Part shown: in pieces, positions 27,251 through 37,482 of the stretch | How the letters are laid out: each line of letters starts with the position of its first letter | How positions within the stretch are numbered: position 1 is the first letter of the stretch | Notes under the pieces: generated by a model | What the model saw: the letters and a program-made list of their open reading frames with translations, nothing else | Database searches by the model: none | What the model was told of the DNA's origin: nothing | Program-made: the position numbers and the translations under genes | From: Inhella inkyongensis | Lineage (GTDB): Bacteria > Pseudomonadota > Gammaproteobacteria > Burkholderiales > Burkholderiaceae_C | Assembly: GCF_005952805.1 (NCBI RefSeq) | Contig: NZ_CP040709.1 | Coordinates: 3,162,001-3,226,000, forward strand | Reading direction: 5' to 3' | Length of the DNA: 64,000 bases

Positions 27251-28485
27251 GCGCGGCCTCCGCGCATGAGTTGGCGGTTTTCCAGATCCACTCTCAACAC
27301 CACCGCCAAGGCAATCAGGTTCATCAGTACCGCCGAGCCGCCAAACGACAGCAAGGGCAAGGTCAGCCCCTTGGTCGGCAAGGCGCCCAGGTTCACCCCG
27401 ATGTTGATGAAGGCCTGACCGCCCATCCAGATGCCCACGCCCTGGGCATAGAGGCCGGCGAACACGCGGTCCAGCGCGATGGCCTGGCGGCCGATCTGCA
27501 CCACACGGCGTGTCAGCCAGAAGAAGGCAAAGATCACCAGGGCCACGCCAACCAGACCGAGTTCCTCGCCGATCACGGCCAACAGAAAGTCGGTATGCGC
27601 CTCGGGCAAGTAGTGCAGCTTTTCCAGCGAGCCGCCCACACCCTGACCGAACCACTCACCGCGGCCGAAGGCGATCAGGCTATGGGTCAGCTGATAGGCC
27701 TTGCCGGCGGCGTACTTCTCGTCCCAGGGGTTCAGGTAGGCAAAGATGCGTTCGCGGCGGAACTCGCTGAAGCTGATCATCAGCACGAAGGCGCCGATCA
27801 ACACCAGCAGCACCAGGCTGAACATGCGGCCGTTCACGCCGCCCAGGAACAGCACGCCAATGGCGATGGCGGCGATCACCATGAAGGCACCCATATCGGG
27901 CTCGGCCAGCAAGAGCACACCCAGCAGGCCCACCGTGGCCAGCATGGGCCAGACGGCCTTCCAGAAGTTCTCGCGCAGGTCCATCTTGCGCACCATGTAG
28001 CTGGCGCCGTACATGGCAATCGCGATCTTGGCGAACTCCGAGGGCTGGAAGTCCATCAGTCCCAGCGGAATCCAGCGCCGCGCGCCATTCACCACCTTGC
28101 CGATGCCGGGGATCAGCACCAGGATCAAGAGCACGATGGCGCCCATCGCCATCCAGGGTGCGGCACGTTCCCACACGCGCAAAGGGATCTGGGTGCACAG
28201 CAGAGCGCAGACCAAGCCCACGCCAATGGCGCGCAGATGCCGCACCAGGAAGTGGGTGGACTCGTAGCGCGCAAACTTGGGGCTGTCCGGCAGCGCGATG
28301 CTGGCCGAATAGACCATCACCAAACCCAGGCACAAGAGACAGATCACCACCCAGACCAAGAGCAGATCGAAGCCATGCGCACGCGACACCTGGGTGCTGT
28401 GGATGGGCACGCCATCGCGCACCGGCAGGGTCAGGCCCTCGCCACCGGCGCCACGCAGCTTGGTCCACAGGCCAGCGAAGTTCAC
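27247..28485 (-). CDS. ftsW: Septal peptidoglycan glycosyltransferase FtsW
   Basis: FtsW is the SEDS-family glycan polymerase of the septum, acting with FtsI. The 412-residue protein has about ten membrane segments. The SEDS motifs include [12 protein letters not shown] near the first helix, GARRWIPLG around the catalytic loop, [11 protein letters not shown], and the C-terminal [20 protein letters not shown]. About 45 extra residues precede the first helix. Its last ten codons recur 98 bases downstream, just before murG. Confidence 0.96.
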   Translation of the reverse strand: MNFAGLWTKLRGAGGEGLTLPVRDGVPIHSTQVSRAHGFDLLLVWVVICLLCLGLVMVYSASIALPDSPKFARYESTHFLVRHLRAIGVGLVCALLCTQIPLRVWERAAPWMAMGAIVLLILVLIPGIGKVVNGARRWIPLGLMDFQPSEFAKIAIAMYGASYMVRKMDLRENFWKAVWPMLATVGLLGVLLLAEPDMGAFMVIAAIAIGVLFLGGVNGRMFSLVLLVLIGAFVLMISFSEFRRERIFAYLNPWDEKYAAGKAYQLTHSLIAFGRGEWFGQGVGGSLEKLHYLPEAHTDFLLAVIGEELGLVGVALVIFAFFWLTRRVVQIGRQAIALDRVFAGLYAQGVGIWMGGQAFINIGVNLGALPTKGLTLPLLSFGGSAVLMNLIALAVVLRVDLENRQLMRGGRA

Positions 28486-30221
28486 AGTGCCAGCCCTCCC
28501 CGCTCGGCCACCAACTCTTGCGCGGCGGCCACAAAGACCTCGGCACGGTGGGCGTAGTTGCGGAACATGTCCAGCGAGGCACAGGCCGGGCTGAGCAGCA
28601 CGGTGTCACCGCCCTGGGCCTGGGCGTAGGACCAACGCGTGGCCTCCTCCAGGCTGGCAAAGCGCCCAACGCTCAGAGAACCGCCCTGCAACAGGGCCGC
28701 CAGTTCCTCGGCATCCTTGCCGATGAGGGCGACGCTGCGCGCATGGCGCAGGATGGGTTCGCGTAAGGGGCTGAAGTCTTGGCCTTTGCCGTCGCCACCC
28801 AAAACCAGGCAGAGCTTGGCGCCTTCCCTGTCAGCGCCCAGGCCCGCAATGGCCGCGACGGTCGCGCCCACATTGGTGCCCTTGCTGTCGTCCACAAAGT
28901 CCACGCCGTCCAGAGTCAGCACCCACTCCACACGGTGCGGCTCGCCCTGGTAATCGCGCAGCGCATGCAGCATGGGGGCGAGCGGACAGCCAATCTCGGT
29001 GGCCAGGGCCAAGGCGGCCAGCGCATTGGCGCTGTTGTGGCGCCCCCGGATGCGCAAGGCGTCGGCCGGCATCAGGCGCTGGATCTGCAGCTCCTCCTCG
29101 GCCTGGGCCGCGCCGCGCTTCTTGCGCAGGCTGGGCGTTTCATCCAAGGGCAGCGCGCGCACCAACCAGGCCACGCCGGCTTCCTCGATCAGCCCGAAAT
29201 CACCGGGCGCCTGCGGGGCATTCAAGCCAAAGCGGCAGACACTGCGCGGCGTCCACTTCACGCTCACCTTCAGCGGCTTGCCGCGCGCGCCCACCGGCGG
29301 CGGCGGGGCGGTGGGCACCAGGCCCTCCACCAAGGCGTCATCGCGGTTGATGACCATCAGCGCCTGGCTGCCATAGATGCGACCCTTGGCCGCGGCATAG
29401 GCCTGCATGTCGCCATGCCAGTCCAGATGGTCCTGCGTGATGTTGAGCACCACCGCTGCGCTGGGCTCGAAGTCCCGCACCCCGTCGAGCTGGAAGCTGG
29501 AGAGCTCCAGCACCCAGACCTGGGGCAGGTGCTCGTACTCCGGCGCGCGCGGCGGCGGGGGCTGGATGGGCAGCTCGGCCTGCTCCAACAGCTCATCCAA
29601 CTGCTCCATCGACACCCCGTCGTCTTCGGCCGGGGCGTCGGGCTGCTCTTCGGGCATGACCAGATCCAGCTGCTGTGCCTGCTCAGCGACCTTGGCGTGC
29701 CCTTGCGTGCGCAGGGCCTGGCTCAGGGTGTCCAGCAGGGTCGGGCCGATATTGCCAGCAACCGCCACGCGCAGGCCGGCGGCCGCGCAGAGCTGGCCCG
29801 TCAGCGAGGTGGTGGTGGTCTTGCCATTGGTGCCGGTGATGGCCAGCACATGGGGCGCGTATTGCCACTCGCTCTTCAGCGCAGCCAGGGCTTGGGCAAA
29901 CAGATCGAGTTCACCCTGCAGCGCCACCCCGCGTTCGCGCGCGGCCGCCAGCAGCGGCGCGATGCGCACATCAAGCGGCGCCAGGCCAGGGCTCTTGAGC
30001 ACCCGGCTCACGCCGTCTAGGGCCGTCAGCTGCAATTCACCCTGCAGCCGCTCGGCCTTGGGTACAAAGGTGCGCAGGGCGGCGTCCTGCGGTGCGTGGT
30101 CGCGCGAGTCCCAGACCTGGACGCGTGCCGCGCCCTGCCAATGGGCCCAGGCAGCCATGGCCAGGCCGGAGTCGCCCAGACCCAGCACCAGCACCGATTC
30201 GTCGCGCAGCAGATTGAGCAT
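28482..30221 (-). CDS. murD: UDP-MurNAc-L-alanine--D-glutamate ligase MurD, with large insertion
   Basis: MurD adds D-Glu to UDP-MurNAc-L-Ala. Core motifs are intact: [50 protein letters not shown] and [15 protein letters not shown]. The protein is 579 residues, well over the usual 440-500. The excess is mainly an acidic, Pro-rich insertion at about residues 168-233, between the ATP loop and the ELSSFQL motif. A second, Pro/Lys-rich expansion sits ahead of the RIRGRHN segment. ATG 30221 is three bases after the mraY stop. The 3' end overlaps ftsW by four bases. Confidence 0.94.
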   Translation of the reverse strand: MLNLLRDESVLVLGLGDSGLAMAAWAHWQGAARVQVWDSRDHAPQDAALRTFVPKAERLQGELQLTALDGVSRVLKSPGLAPLDVRIAPLLAAARERGVALQGELDLFAQALAALKSEWQYAPHVLAITGTNGKTTTTSLTGQLCAAAGLRVAVAGNIGPTLLDTLSQALRTQGHAKVAEQAQQLDLVMPEEQPDAPAEDDGVSMEQLDELLEQAELPIQPPPPRAPEYEHLPQVWVLELSSFQLDGVRDFEPSAAVVLNITQDHLDWHGDMQAYAAAKGRIYGSQALMVINRDDALVEGLVPTAPPPPVGARGKPLKVSVKWTPRSVCRFGLNAPQAPGDFGLIEEAGVAWLVRALPLDETPSLRKKRGAAQAEEELQIQRLMPADALRIRGRHNSANALAALALATEIGCPLAPMLHALRDYQGEPHRVEWVLTLDGVDFVDDSKGTNVGATVAAIAGLGADREGAKLCLVLGGDGKGQDFSPLREPILRHARSVALIGKDAEELAALLQGGSLSVGRFASLEEATRWSYAQAQGGDTVLLSPACASLDMFRNYAHRAEVFVAAAQELVAERGGLAL

Positions 30222-30223
30222 GA

Positions 30224-31402
30224 TCAGCGCAGCTTCAGGGAGGCCAGGCCAACCAGGCAGAGCAGCATGGTGATGATCCAGAACCGGATCACCACCTGGG
30301 TCTCGGTCCAGCCGCTCTTCTCGAAGTGGTGGTGCAGCGGGCTCATCTTCAGGATGCGCCGACCCTCGCCGTACTTCTTCTTCGTGTACTTGAAGTAGCT
30401 GACCTGCAGCATCACCGAGAGCGCCTCGGCCACGAAGATGCCGCCCATGATGCCCAGCACGATTTCCTGGCGCGTGATGACGGCGATGGTGCCCAGGGCG
30501 CCGCCCAGGGCCAGCGCGCCCACATCGCCCATGAAGACCTGGGCCGGGTGGGCGTTGAACCACAGAAAGGCCAGCCCCGCACCGGCCATGGCGGCGCAGA
30601 AGATCAAGAGCTCGCCCGCCCCCGGGATGTAAGGAAAGAACAGGTACTTCGAGAACACCGAGCTGCCGGTCACGTAGGCGAACACGCCCAGGGCCGAGCC
30701 CACCATCACCACCGGCATGATGGCCAGGCCATCCAGGCCGTCGGTGAGGTTCACGGCGTTGGAGCTGCCCACGATCACGAAGTAGCTCAAGAGGATGAAG
30801 CCCCAGACGCCCAGCGGCATGCTGATGGTCTTGAAGAAGGGCACCATCAGGTCGGCCTTGGGCGGCAGCTCGGTCGCGAAGCCGCTGGTGACCCAGCGGA
30901 AGAACAACTCGGCCACGCGCAGGAAGCTCGTTTCGGACACCGAGAAGGCGAGGTAGAGCGCGGCAATCAGGCCAATCACCGACTGCCAGAAGAACTTCTC
31001 ACGGCTCTTCATGCCCTCGGGGTTCTTGTCGACCACCTTGCGCCAGTCGTCCACCCAACCGATCGCCCCGAAGCCAAAGGTCACCACCATCACCACCCAG
31101 ACGAAACGGTTGCTCCAGTCAAACCACAGCAGGGTGGAGACGGCGATGCCGATCAGGATCAGCACCCCACCCATGGTGGGTGTGCCACTCTTGGCCAGAT
31201 GGCTTTGCACGCCGTAGGCGCGCACCGGCTGGCCGATCTTCAGCGCCGCCAGGCTGCGGATCACCCAGGGGCCAAAGGCCAAGCCGATCAGCAGGGCCGT
31301 CATCGCGCTCATCACGGCGCGGAAGGTGATGTACTGAAACACGCGCAGCCAGCCCCACTCGGGGTAGAGCTGTTGCAACCATTGGGCCAGGGCCAGCAGC
31401 AT
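30224..31402 (-). CDS. mraY: Phospho-N-acetylmuramoyl-pentapeptide transferase MraY
   Basis: MraY moves phospho-MurNAc-pentapeptide onto undecaprenyl phosphate to make lipid I. The 392-residue, ten-helix protein shows [13 protein letters not shown], the aspartate pair in [23 protein letters not shown] and the C-terminal [11 protein letters not shown] signature. It is slightly longer than E. coli MraY because of a loop near [17 protein letters not shown]. Start ATG overlaps the murF stop (TGATG). Confidence 0.97.
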   Translation of the reverse strand: MLLALAQWLQQLYPEWGWLRVFQYITFRAVMSAMTALLIGLAFGPWVIRSLAALKIGQPVRAYGVQSHLAKSGTPTMGGVLILIGIAVSTLLWFDWSNRFVWVVMVVTFGFGAIGWVDDWRKVVDKNPEGMKSREKFFWQSVIGLIAALYLAFSVSETSFLRVAELFFRWVTSGFATELPPKADLMVPFFKTISMPLGVWGFILLSYFVIVGSSNAVNLTDGLDGLAIMPVVMVGSALGVFAYVTGSSVFSKYLFFPYIPGAGELLIFCAAMAGAGLAFLWFNAHPAQVFMGDVGALALGGALGTIAVITRQEIVLGIMGGIFVAEALSVMLQVSYFKYTKKKYGEGRRILKMSPLHHHFEKSGWTETQVVIRFWIITMLLCLVGLASLKLR

Positions 31403-32880
31403 CAGGCGGCTCCTTCTTCAGAACTAGGGCCCCCTGACCTGACGCTTTGCGTCAGGCCCCCCGGGGGGGGTGAGGAAACTTGGGAGCGGCCCGGCGTTTC
31501 CTCAAGAGCACGCAGAGCGGCCACGGCCAGCTCCATGCGGGTGAAGCGCGAACCCTTGGCCAGCACGCTGCGGGCTGGCGGGTGCTCGTTCGCAATGGCG
31601 GCAGCGAGGGCGGCCGAGTCGGAGAACACACGGGCTGCAGCCCCATAGGCGGCCGCCGCGTGCTGCACGGCGCTGCCGGCGCACCACAGATGCTCGATGC
31701 CACGCTCGCGCGCCAGCTCACCCACCTCGGCGTGGAAGGCCGGGCCCTGGTCGCCGACCTCACCCATGTCGCCCATCAGCAGCCAACGCGGCCCTTCCAG
31801 GCCAGCCAGCAGCTCGATGGCGGCGCGCATCGAGTCCGGGTTGGCGTTGTAGCTGTCGTCCACCAGGGTCAGCGCGCGGCCGTCCAGACGCAGAGTGCTG
31901 AGCGCCGAGCGGCCCTTGGCGGCCTGGAATCCTTCCAGGCCCTTTTGAATCGCAGCCAGCGGCGCCCCGGCGGCCAGCGCACAGGCACAGGCCGCCAACG
32001 CATTGCGCAGGTTGTGCACACCCGGCAGGGCCAGCACCACCGGCAGCTCACCGGCCGGGGTGTGCATCTGCACCGCCCAATGCGTGCCCAGCCACTGCGC
32101 ATCGGCGCGCACATCGGCCTCGCCCTGCAGTGCAAAGCTCAGGTGCGGGCGGCTGCCGGCCAGCTCAAACCAGATCGGCGCGCAAGGGTCGTCGGCCGGG
32201 AACACCGCCACACCCGTGGGCGGCAGCGCCTGCAACACCGCACCGTTCTCGCGCGCGGTGGCTTCCACCGTGGCCATGAACTCCTGGTGCTCGCGCTGCG
32301 CGTTGTTCACCAGGGCCACGGTGGGCGCAGCCAGCCGCGCCAGCGGAGCGATCTCGCCCGGATGGTTCATGCCGATCTCGACCACGGCGGCGTGGTGACC
32401 GTGCTCCGCATCCAGGCGCAGCAGGGTCAGCGGCACGCCAATGTCGTTGTTGAAATTGCCGGCCGTGGCCAGGAAGCCCGCCTCGCCCTGCCAGGCGCGA
32501 AGGATGCTGGCGATCATCTGCGTCACGGTCGTCTTGCCGTTCGAACCCGTCACCGCAATCAGCGGCAGGCTCTGGCGGGCGCGCCAAGCGCCGGCCAATT
32601 CGGCCAGGGCGACCCGGGTGTCGCTCACCTGGATGCCATTCAACCCATCAAGGCCGCGTTCGGCCAAGGCCGCCACGGCCCCAGTGGCCGCCGCCTGAGG
32701 CAGGAAGTCGTGCGCATCAAAACGCTCACCCTTCAAAGCCACGAAGAGGTCGCCGGCCTGAAGACTGCGCGTGTCGGTGTGCACGCGCGCGAAGGCGATG
32801 GCGCCATTCCCCACCAGTTCGGCGGCGACACCGCGCTGCTGCAGGGCCTGGCAGGCCTCGGCCAAGGTCCACATGCTCAT
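31402..32880 (-). CDS. murF: UDP-MurNAc-tripeptide--D-alanyl-D-alanine ligase MurF, with extended C-terminus
   Basis: MurF adds D-Ala-D-Ala to complete the UDP-MurNAc-pentapeptide. The 492-residue protein has [28 protein letters not shown] and the [12 protein letters not shown] segment. Family similarity ends near [10 protein letters not shown]; the last 30 or so residues ([20 protein letters not shown] and on) are low-complexity and are encoded by a C-tract and hairpin repeat inserted before the stop. The extension is probably harmless. Start overlaps the murE stop by four bases. Confidence 0.95.
   Translation of the reverse strand: MSMWTLAEACQALQQRGVAAELVGNGAIAFARVHTDTRSLQAGDLFVALKGERFDAHDFLPQAAATGAVAALAERGLDGLNGIQVSDTRVALAELAGAWRARQSLPLIAVTGSNGKTTVTQMIASILRAWQGEAGFLATAGNFNNDIGVPLTLLRLDAEHGHHAAVVEIGMNHPGEIAPLARLAAPTVALVNNAQREHQEFMATVEATARENGAVLQALPPTGVAVFPADDPCAPIWFELAGSRPHLSFALQGEADVRADAQWLGTHWAVQMHTPAGELPVVLALPGVHNLRNALAACACALAAGAPLAAIQKGLEGFQAAKGRSALSTLRLDGRALTLVDDSYNANPDSMRAAIELLAGLEGPRWLLMGDMGEVGDQGPAFHAEVGELARERGIEHLWCAGSAVQHAAAAYGAAARVFSDSAALAAAIANEHPPARSVLAKGSRFTRMELAVAALRALEETPGRSQVSSPPPGGLTQSVRSGGPSSEEGAA
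31439..31455. repeat. Palindromic repeat within the murF 3' end
   Basis: CTGACGC-TTT-GCGTCAG is a perfect 7-bp inverted repeat flanked by GGGCCCC and GGCCCCCC tracts. The same general design (palindrome next to C/G tracts) occurs in the intergenic repeats at 3024 and 53064. Here it is read through in frame and adds residues to MurF. Confidence 0.6.
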
Positions 32881-34385
32881 AGACCGGCCCGCTCGATCAG
32901 CGCCGCACGCGCCTGTTGGGAGTCGTCAAACGGGTGCTTGATGCCCTGGATCTCCTGGTAGTCCTCGTGCCCCTTGCCGGCCACCACCACCACATCGGCC
33001 GCGGCCGCGCCCAACACCGCCTGGCGAATGGCCTCGGCACGGTTCTCGATCACCTGATGCGGGGCTGCGCCCACACCGGCGGCAATGTCGGCCAGGATCT
33101 GCTCGGGCGGTTCGCTGCGCGGGTTGTCGCTGGTCAGGATCACGCGGTCGGCCAGGCGGGCGGCAATGGCGCCCATCTGCGGGCGCTTGCTGCGGTCGCG
33201 GTCGCCGCCACAACCAAACACGGCGTGCAACTGACCACCGCGCGCAGCAGCCAGGGGCTTGAGGGCCGAGAGCGCCTTGTCCAGCGCATCCGGGGTGTGG
33301 GCATAGTCCACCACCACCATCGGCAACTCGGTGCCGCGGCCGATGCGCTGCTGGCGCCCGGGCACCGGGGTCACGGGGGCGGCGGCGGCGATCGCCTCAT
33401 CCAAGCCCAGGCCCAGGGCGCGCAGGGCGCCCAGCACACCGAGCCAGTTGTGCACGTTGTAGTCGCCGATCAGGCCGGTCTGCACCGCACAGCGCTCGGC
33501 GCCTTCGATGACCTCGAAGGCCAAGCCCTGGGCGGTGTAGCGAACCTCGGCGGCGCGCAGACGTGCGCCCTCGCTCAAGCCCACGGTCCAGACCTCCAAG
33601 CGGCCCTGGCCCTGCAGCTCCGCCGCCCAGGCCGCGCCCTGCGCGTCGTCGACGTGTAGCACCGCGGCTTGCAGGCCCTCCCAGTCGAACAGCTTGCGCT
33701 TGGCGGCCGCATAGGCGGCCATGGTGCCGTGGTAGTCCAGATGGTCCTGGGTCAGGTTGGTGAACTGCGCAACCTTGATGCGCGTGCCCGGCAGGCGGTG
33801 CTCTTCGATGCCATGCGAGCTGGCCTCGATCGCGCAGGCCGCAAAGCCGGCCGCGCGCATGGCGGCAAAGCCGGCCTGCAGGCGCACCGGGTCGGGCGTG
33901 GTCAGGCCGGTGAATTCGATCGGCATGGGGCTGGCCGAGCCGTCCACCGCCGGCGGCTCGCCCACGCCCAGCGTCCCCACCACGCCGCAGCGGCGACCGG
34001 CGCGACTCAGGGCCTGAGCAGTCCACCAGGCGGTGCTGGTCTTGCCATTGGTGCCCGTCACGGCCACCACATCCAGGGCCTCGGTCGGATTGCCCAAGAA
34101 CTCGGCAGCGATGCGGCCGGTGTGACGCTTGAGTTCCGGCAGGGCGGCCACGCGGGCGTCGTCAAAGCCGAAGGCCTCGACGCCATCGGCCTCCACCAAG
34201 CAGGTCGAAGCCCCCGCCGCCAGGGCCTGGGCGACGAACTCGCGGCCGTCGCGGGCATAGCCCGGCCAGGCCACGAAGGCATCGCCCGCGCGCAGCTGGC
34301 GGCTGTCGCTGACCAATCGGCCGGTGCACCACTCGCGCAGCCAGCGCGCAGCGGCCTCGGGAGACTTGAGTCGGGTAATCGGCAT
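32877..34385 (-). CDS. murE: UDP-MurNAc-tripeptide synthetase MurE
   Basis: MurE adds the third stem-peptide residue, meso-diaminopimelate in proteobacteria. The 502-residue protein has VTGTNGKTSTAWW, the FTNLTQDHLDYHGTM segment carrying the carbamylated-Lys domain, and the specificity motif as SDNPRSEPP. The DNPR tetrad indicates meso-DAP rather than lysine. It lies six bases downstream of ftsI. Confidence 0.97.
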   Translation of the reverse strand: MPITRLKSPEAAARWLREWCTGRLVSDSRQLRAGDAFVAWPGYARDGREFVAQALAAGASTCLVEADGVEAFGFDDARVAALPELKRHTGRIAAEFLGNPTEALDVVAVTGTNGKTSTAWWTAQALSRAGRRCGVVGTLGVGEPPAVDGSASPMPIEFTGLTTPDPVRLQAGFAAMRAAGFAACAIEASSHGIEEHRLPGTRIKVAQFTNLTQDHLDYHGTMAAYAAAKRKLFDWEGLQAAVLHVDDAQGAAWAAELQGQGRLEVWTVGLSEGARLRAAEVRYTAQGLAFEVIEGAERCAVQTGLIGDYNVHNWLGVLGALRALGLGLDEAIAAAAPVTPVPGRQQRIGRGTELPMVVVDYAHTPDALDKALSALKPLAAARGGQLHAVFGCGGDRDRSKRPQMGAIAARLADRVILTSDNPRSEPPEQILADIAAGVGAAPHQVIENRAEAIRQAVLGAAAADVVVVAGKGHEDYQEIQGIKHPFDDSQQARAALIERAGL

Positions 34386-34391
34386 AGGGCC

Positions 34392-36170
34392 TCAAAAACT
34401 TTCGAGCACGGGGGCCTGCTTGGCCCCCGCGTTCATCGCCACGATCTGGCTTTGCACGTCCAGATCAGGCGCCACATTCATCAAGCGCAGGGTCTGTGCC
34501 ACCACCTGGCTGAACACCGGGGCAGCCACCGCGCCGCCGTAATAGACGCCGTTGCTGGGCTCGTCGACCATCACCGCCACCACCACGCGGGGCTTGCTGA
34601 TCGGCGACAGGCCCACAAACCAGCTGCGGTATTTGTTGCTGGCGTATCCCTTGCCTTCCTGCTTGTGCGCGGTGCCGCTCTTGCCGCCCACGCTGTAACC
34701 CAGCACCTGCGCCTTGGGGCCGGTGCCTTGGGTCGTGGTGGCCATCTCCAGCATGGTGCGCACCTCGCGCGCGGTCTCGGGGGAGAACACGCGCACGCCC
34801 TGCACCGGCTCGCCGGGCTGGCGCTTGTTCAGGGTGACGGGCAGCAACTCACCATCGTGCGCAAACACGGTGTAGGCGCGTGCCAGCTGCAACAAGCTGG
34901 CCGACAGGCCGTAGCCATAGCTCATGGTGGCCTGCTCGATCGGGCGCCAGCTCTTCCAGGGGCGCAGCCGGCCGCTGACGGCACCGGGGAACTGCAGCTG
35001 CGGGCGCTGCCCCAAGCCGATGCCGCTGAACATCTCGTGCATCTCCTGGCGCTCGAACATCATGGCCAGCTTGGTGGTGCCCACATTGCTGGACTTTTGA
35101 ATCACCTGCTGCACCGTCAGCGCGTCGTAGCGGTGCACGTCGGTGGGATGCCAGCCGCTGATGTTGATGCTGCTCGGATTGGCATTGATGACCGTGTCGG
35201 GCTTGACCTTGCCGGATTCGAGGGCCAGCGCGGCGACGAAGGGCTTCATGGTCGAGCCCGGCTCGAACACATCGGTGATGGCGCGGTTGCGCAGCTGATT
35301 GCCGGTCAGGTTTTTGCGCGTGGCGGGGTCGAAGCTGGGGTAATTGGCCAGCGCCAGCACCTCGCCGGTCTGGGCATCCAGCACCACCACCGAGCCGGCC
35401 TTGGCCTTGTGCTCGGCCACCGCGTCGCGCAGGCGCTGGTAGGCGAAAAACTGCACCTTGGCATCCAGCGAGAGCTGCACATCCTGACCATGCTGGGCCG
35501 GCAGGGTGTCGCCCATGTCTTCGACGATGCGGCCCAGGCGGTCACGCACCACGGCACGGCGGCCGTCCTGGCCCTGGAGCTGGCGCTGGAAGGCCAGCTC
35601 GATGCCCTCTTGACCACGGTCTTCCAGATTGGTGAAGCCCACCACATGGGCCGAGGCCTCGCCTTCGGGGTAGCGGCGACGGAACTCGCGGTCCTGGTAA
35701 ACGCCCTTGATCTTGGCGGCCTTCAGGGCCTGGGAACTGGCGTCGTCCAGCTCGCGCTTGAGCCACACAAAGCGGCCCGGGCTGGCGAGCTTTTTGTCGA
35801 GCTCAGCCTGAGGCAGGTCCAGCAGCTTGGCCAGTTCGGCCACACGGCTGCGGTCCACTTCCTGCGGCACGCCCCAAGCTGAGGGTACCGCCACGCTGGA
35901 AGCCAGCAAGCTGCCATTGCGATCCTGGATGCGACCGCGACTGGCGGGCAACTCCAGGGTGGCGCCATAGCGCTGCTCGCCCTGGGTCTGGAAGAAGTCC
36001 TCGGCCCAGACCTGCACGTACACCGCCCGCCCCAGCAGGCCGGCGAAGGCCAGACCCACACCGGCCACCAGCAGACGCGAGCGCCAGACCGGCGTCTTCA
36101 CGTTCAGCAGCGGACTGCTGGCATAGCTCAGCGTCGGTGCGGACTCGGTGTTGCGGCGGAACAGCTTCAT
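34392..36170 (-). CDS. ftsI: Septal penicillin-binding protein 3 (FtsI)
   Basis: FtsI is the transpeptidase that cross-links septal peptidoglycan alongside FtsW. The 592-residue protein has one N-terminal membrane helix (LLVAGVGLAFAGLLGRAVYV), the pedestal domain, and the three active-site motifs: GSTMKPF (SxxK), KSSNVG (SxN) and GGKSGTAHK (KSGT). Its start overlaps the ftsL stop by four bases. Length and motifs are typical, with no sign of altered beta-lactam sites beyond normal variation. Confidence 0.96.
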   Translation of the reverse strand: MKLFRRNTESAPTLSYASSPLLNVKTPVWRSRLLVAGVGLAFAGLLGRAVYVQVWAEDFFQTQGEQRYGATLELPASRGRIQDRNGSLLASSVAVPSAWGVPQEVDRSRVAELAKLLDLPQAELDKKLASPGRFVWLKRELDDASSQALKAAKIKGVYQDREFRRRYPEGEASAHVVGFTNLEDRGQEGIELAFQRQLQGQDGRRAVVRDRLGRIVEDMGDTLPAQHGQDVQLSLDAKVQFFAYQRLRDAVAEHKAKAGSVVVLDAQTGEVLALANYPSFDPATRKNLTGNQLRNRAITDVFEPGSTMKPFVAALALESGKVKPDTVINANPSSINISGWHPTDVHRYDALTVQQVIQKSSNVGTTKLAMMFERQEMHEMFSGIGLGQRPQLQFPGAVSGRLRPWKSWRPIEQATMSYGYGLSASLLQLARAYTVFAHDGELLPVTLNKRQPGEPVQGVRVFSPETAREVRTMLEMATTTQGTGPKAQVLGYSVGGKSGTAHKQEGKGYASNKYRSWFVGLSPISKPRVVVAVMVDEPSNGVYYGGAVAAPVFSQVVAQTLRLMNVAPDLDVQSQIVAMNAGAKQAPVLESF

Positions 36171-36478
36171 GGGGCGGAGGCGGCGGGGACGGCCGCAGCA
36201 GCCGAGGCGGCGGCCATCACAGGGGTGTTCAGGGTCACGGCCGGGGTGATGGCGCGCATCTGCAGGCGCTCGCGGGCCAGTTGCTCGACGCGTAGATTGG
36301 TGGCCTCGGCCTCGCGTTCGGCACGCAGATGCTGCAAGTCAGCATCGAGCTTGCGGGCCTCGAACTTGCCGCGCTCCAGCGCCGCGAACAGGCGGCGATG
36401 CTCATGGCTTTGGCGCACCAAATGCAAGGCCGACAGCACCACGGCCAGCAGCAGCAAGATGTTGATGCGCAGCAGCAC
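36167..36478 (-). CDS. ftsL: Cell division protein FtsL
   Basis: FtsL is a small bitopic divisome protein that forms a complex with FtsQ and FtsB and activates FtsWI. The 103-residue sequence has an N-terminal membrane helix (INILLLLAVVLSALHLV) followed by a heptad-like coiled coil (roughly residues 28-72). An Ala/Pro-rich tail ends it. Position between rsmH and ftsI supports the call more than sequence does, because FtsL is poorly conserved. Confidence 0.9.
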   Translation of the reverse strand: MLLRINILLLLAVVLSALHLVRQSHEHRRLFAALERGKFEARKLDADLQHLRAEREAEATNLRVEQLARERLQMRAITPAVTLNTPVMAAASAAAAVPAASAP

Positions 36479-36492
36479 GGTCGGCAGCCTCG

Positions 36493-37470
36493 TCAGTGGG
36501 CGCGCTGCGCCACACGCAGCACCGCGCTGCGCGAACGCGGGTTGGCGGCCACCTCGTCGGCACCCGGATGAATGCGGGCGATGGCCTGCAAGGGCATCTG
36601 TCGCGCCGGCGCGAAGGGGGCGCGGCGATCCGGCTCGTCCTTGCTATGCGTTTGAATGAAACGCTTGACGATGCGGTCTTCCAGTGAATGGAAGCTGATG
36701 ACCGCCAGCCGCCCACCTAAGCCCAGACTCTTCAGGGTGCCATCGAGCGCGCTGCGCAGCTCTTCAAGCTCGGCGTTGACATGAATCCGTAGAGCCTGAA
36801 ACGTGCGTGTCGCAGGGTCCTGGCCCGGCTCGCGGGTTTTGACGACGCGCGCCACGAGTTCGGCCAGATCTCGGGTGCGCTCAAGGGCGGGGCCGGATTC
36901 GCGGCGAGCCACAAGCGCCTTTGCAATCGGGCCAGCAAACCGTTCTTCACCGTATTCACGAATCACCTCCGCAAGCGTGCGCACGTCGGCGCGTGCCAAA
37001 AACTCGGCGGCAGACTCGCCCCGGGTCGGATCCATGCGCATGTCCAAAGGACCGTCGGCACGGAAGGAAAAACCCCGCTCGGGGGCGTCGATCTGCGGGC
37101 TGGAAACACCCACATCCAAAAGCAATCCGCTGACCGGACCCAAACCCAGCTCGGCCACCACCTCGGCCCACTCGGAAAAACGGGCGTGGCGCAGCGAAAA
37201 GCGCGGATCCTGGATGCTGGCCGCCGCGATCTGCGCAGCCGGGTCACGGTCCAACGCCACCAGGCGCCCCTGCGGACCCAGGCGCGAGAGCAGCAAACGG
37301 CTGTGCCCGCCGCGCCCGAAGGTACCGTCCACATACAGACCGTTGGGGTCCGCATCGGCATGCAACAAGGCATCCACCGCCTCGTGCAGGAGCACGGTGA
37401 TGTGCGGGCGTGCGCCCGAGCTGTCGGCGAGAGCGCCGGCGTGAAGATCGGCACCAGAGGGACTGCTCAT
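36493..37470 (-). CDS. rsmH: 16S rRNA (cytosine1402-N4)-methyltransferase RsmH (MraW)
   Basis: RsmH methylates N4 of C1402 in the 16S rRNA P site. The 325-residue protein shows [20 protein letters not shown] (SAM loop), [27 protein letters not shown] and the C-terminal [15 protein letters not shown]. An N-terminal extension of about 20 residues precedes [13 protein letters not shown]. It is 12 bases downstream of mraZ. Confidence 0.97.
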   Translation of the reverse strand: MSSPSGADLHAGALADSSGARPHITVLLHEAVDALLHADADPNGLYVDGTFGRGGHSRLLLSRLGPQGRLVALDRDPAAQIAAASIQDPRFSLRHARFSEWAEVVAELGLGPVSGLLLDVGVSSPQIDAPERGFSFRADGPLDMRMDPTRGESAAEFLARADVRTLAEVIREYGEERFAGPIAKALVARRESGPALERTRDLAELVARVVKTREPGQDPATRTFQALRIHVNAELEELRSALDGTLKSLGLGGRLAVISFHSLEDRIVKRFIQTHSKDEPDRRAPFAPARQMPLQAIARIHPGADEVAANPRSRSAVLRVAQRAH

Positions 37471-37482
37471 CGGATCAATCCC

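Noticed and set aside
33669..35882. 737-codon plus-strand open frame opposite murE and ftsI
   Set aside because: Antisense to two essential genes with all motifs intact; no recognisable protein features.
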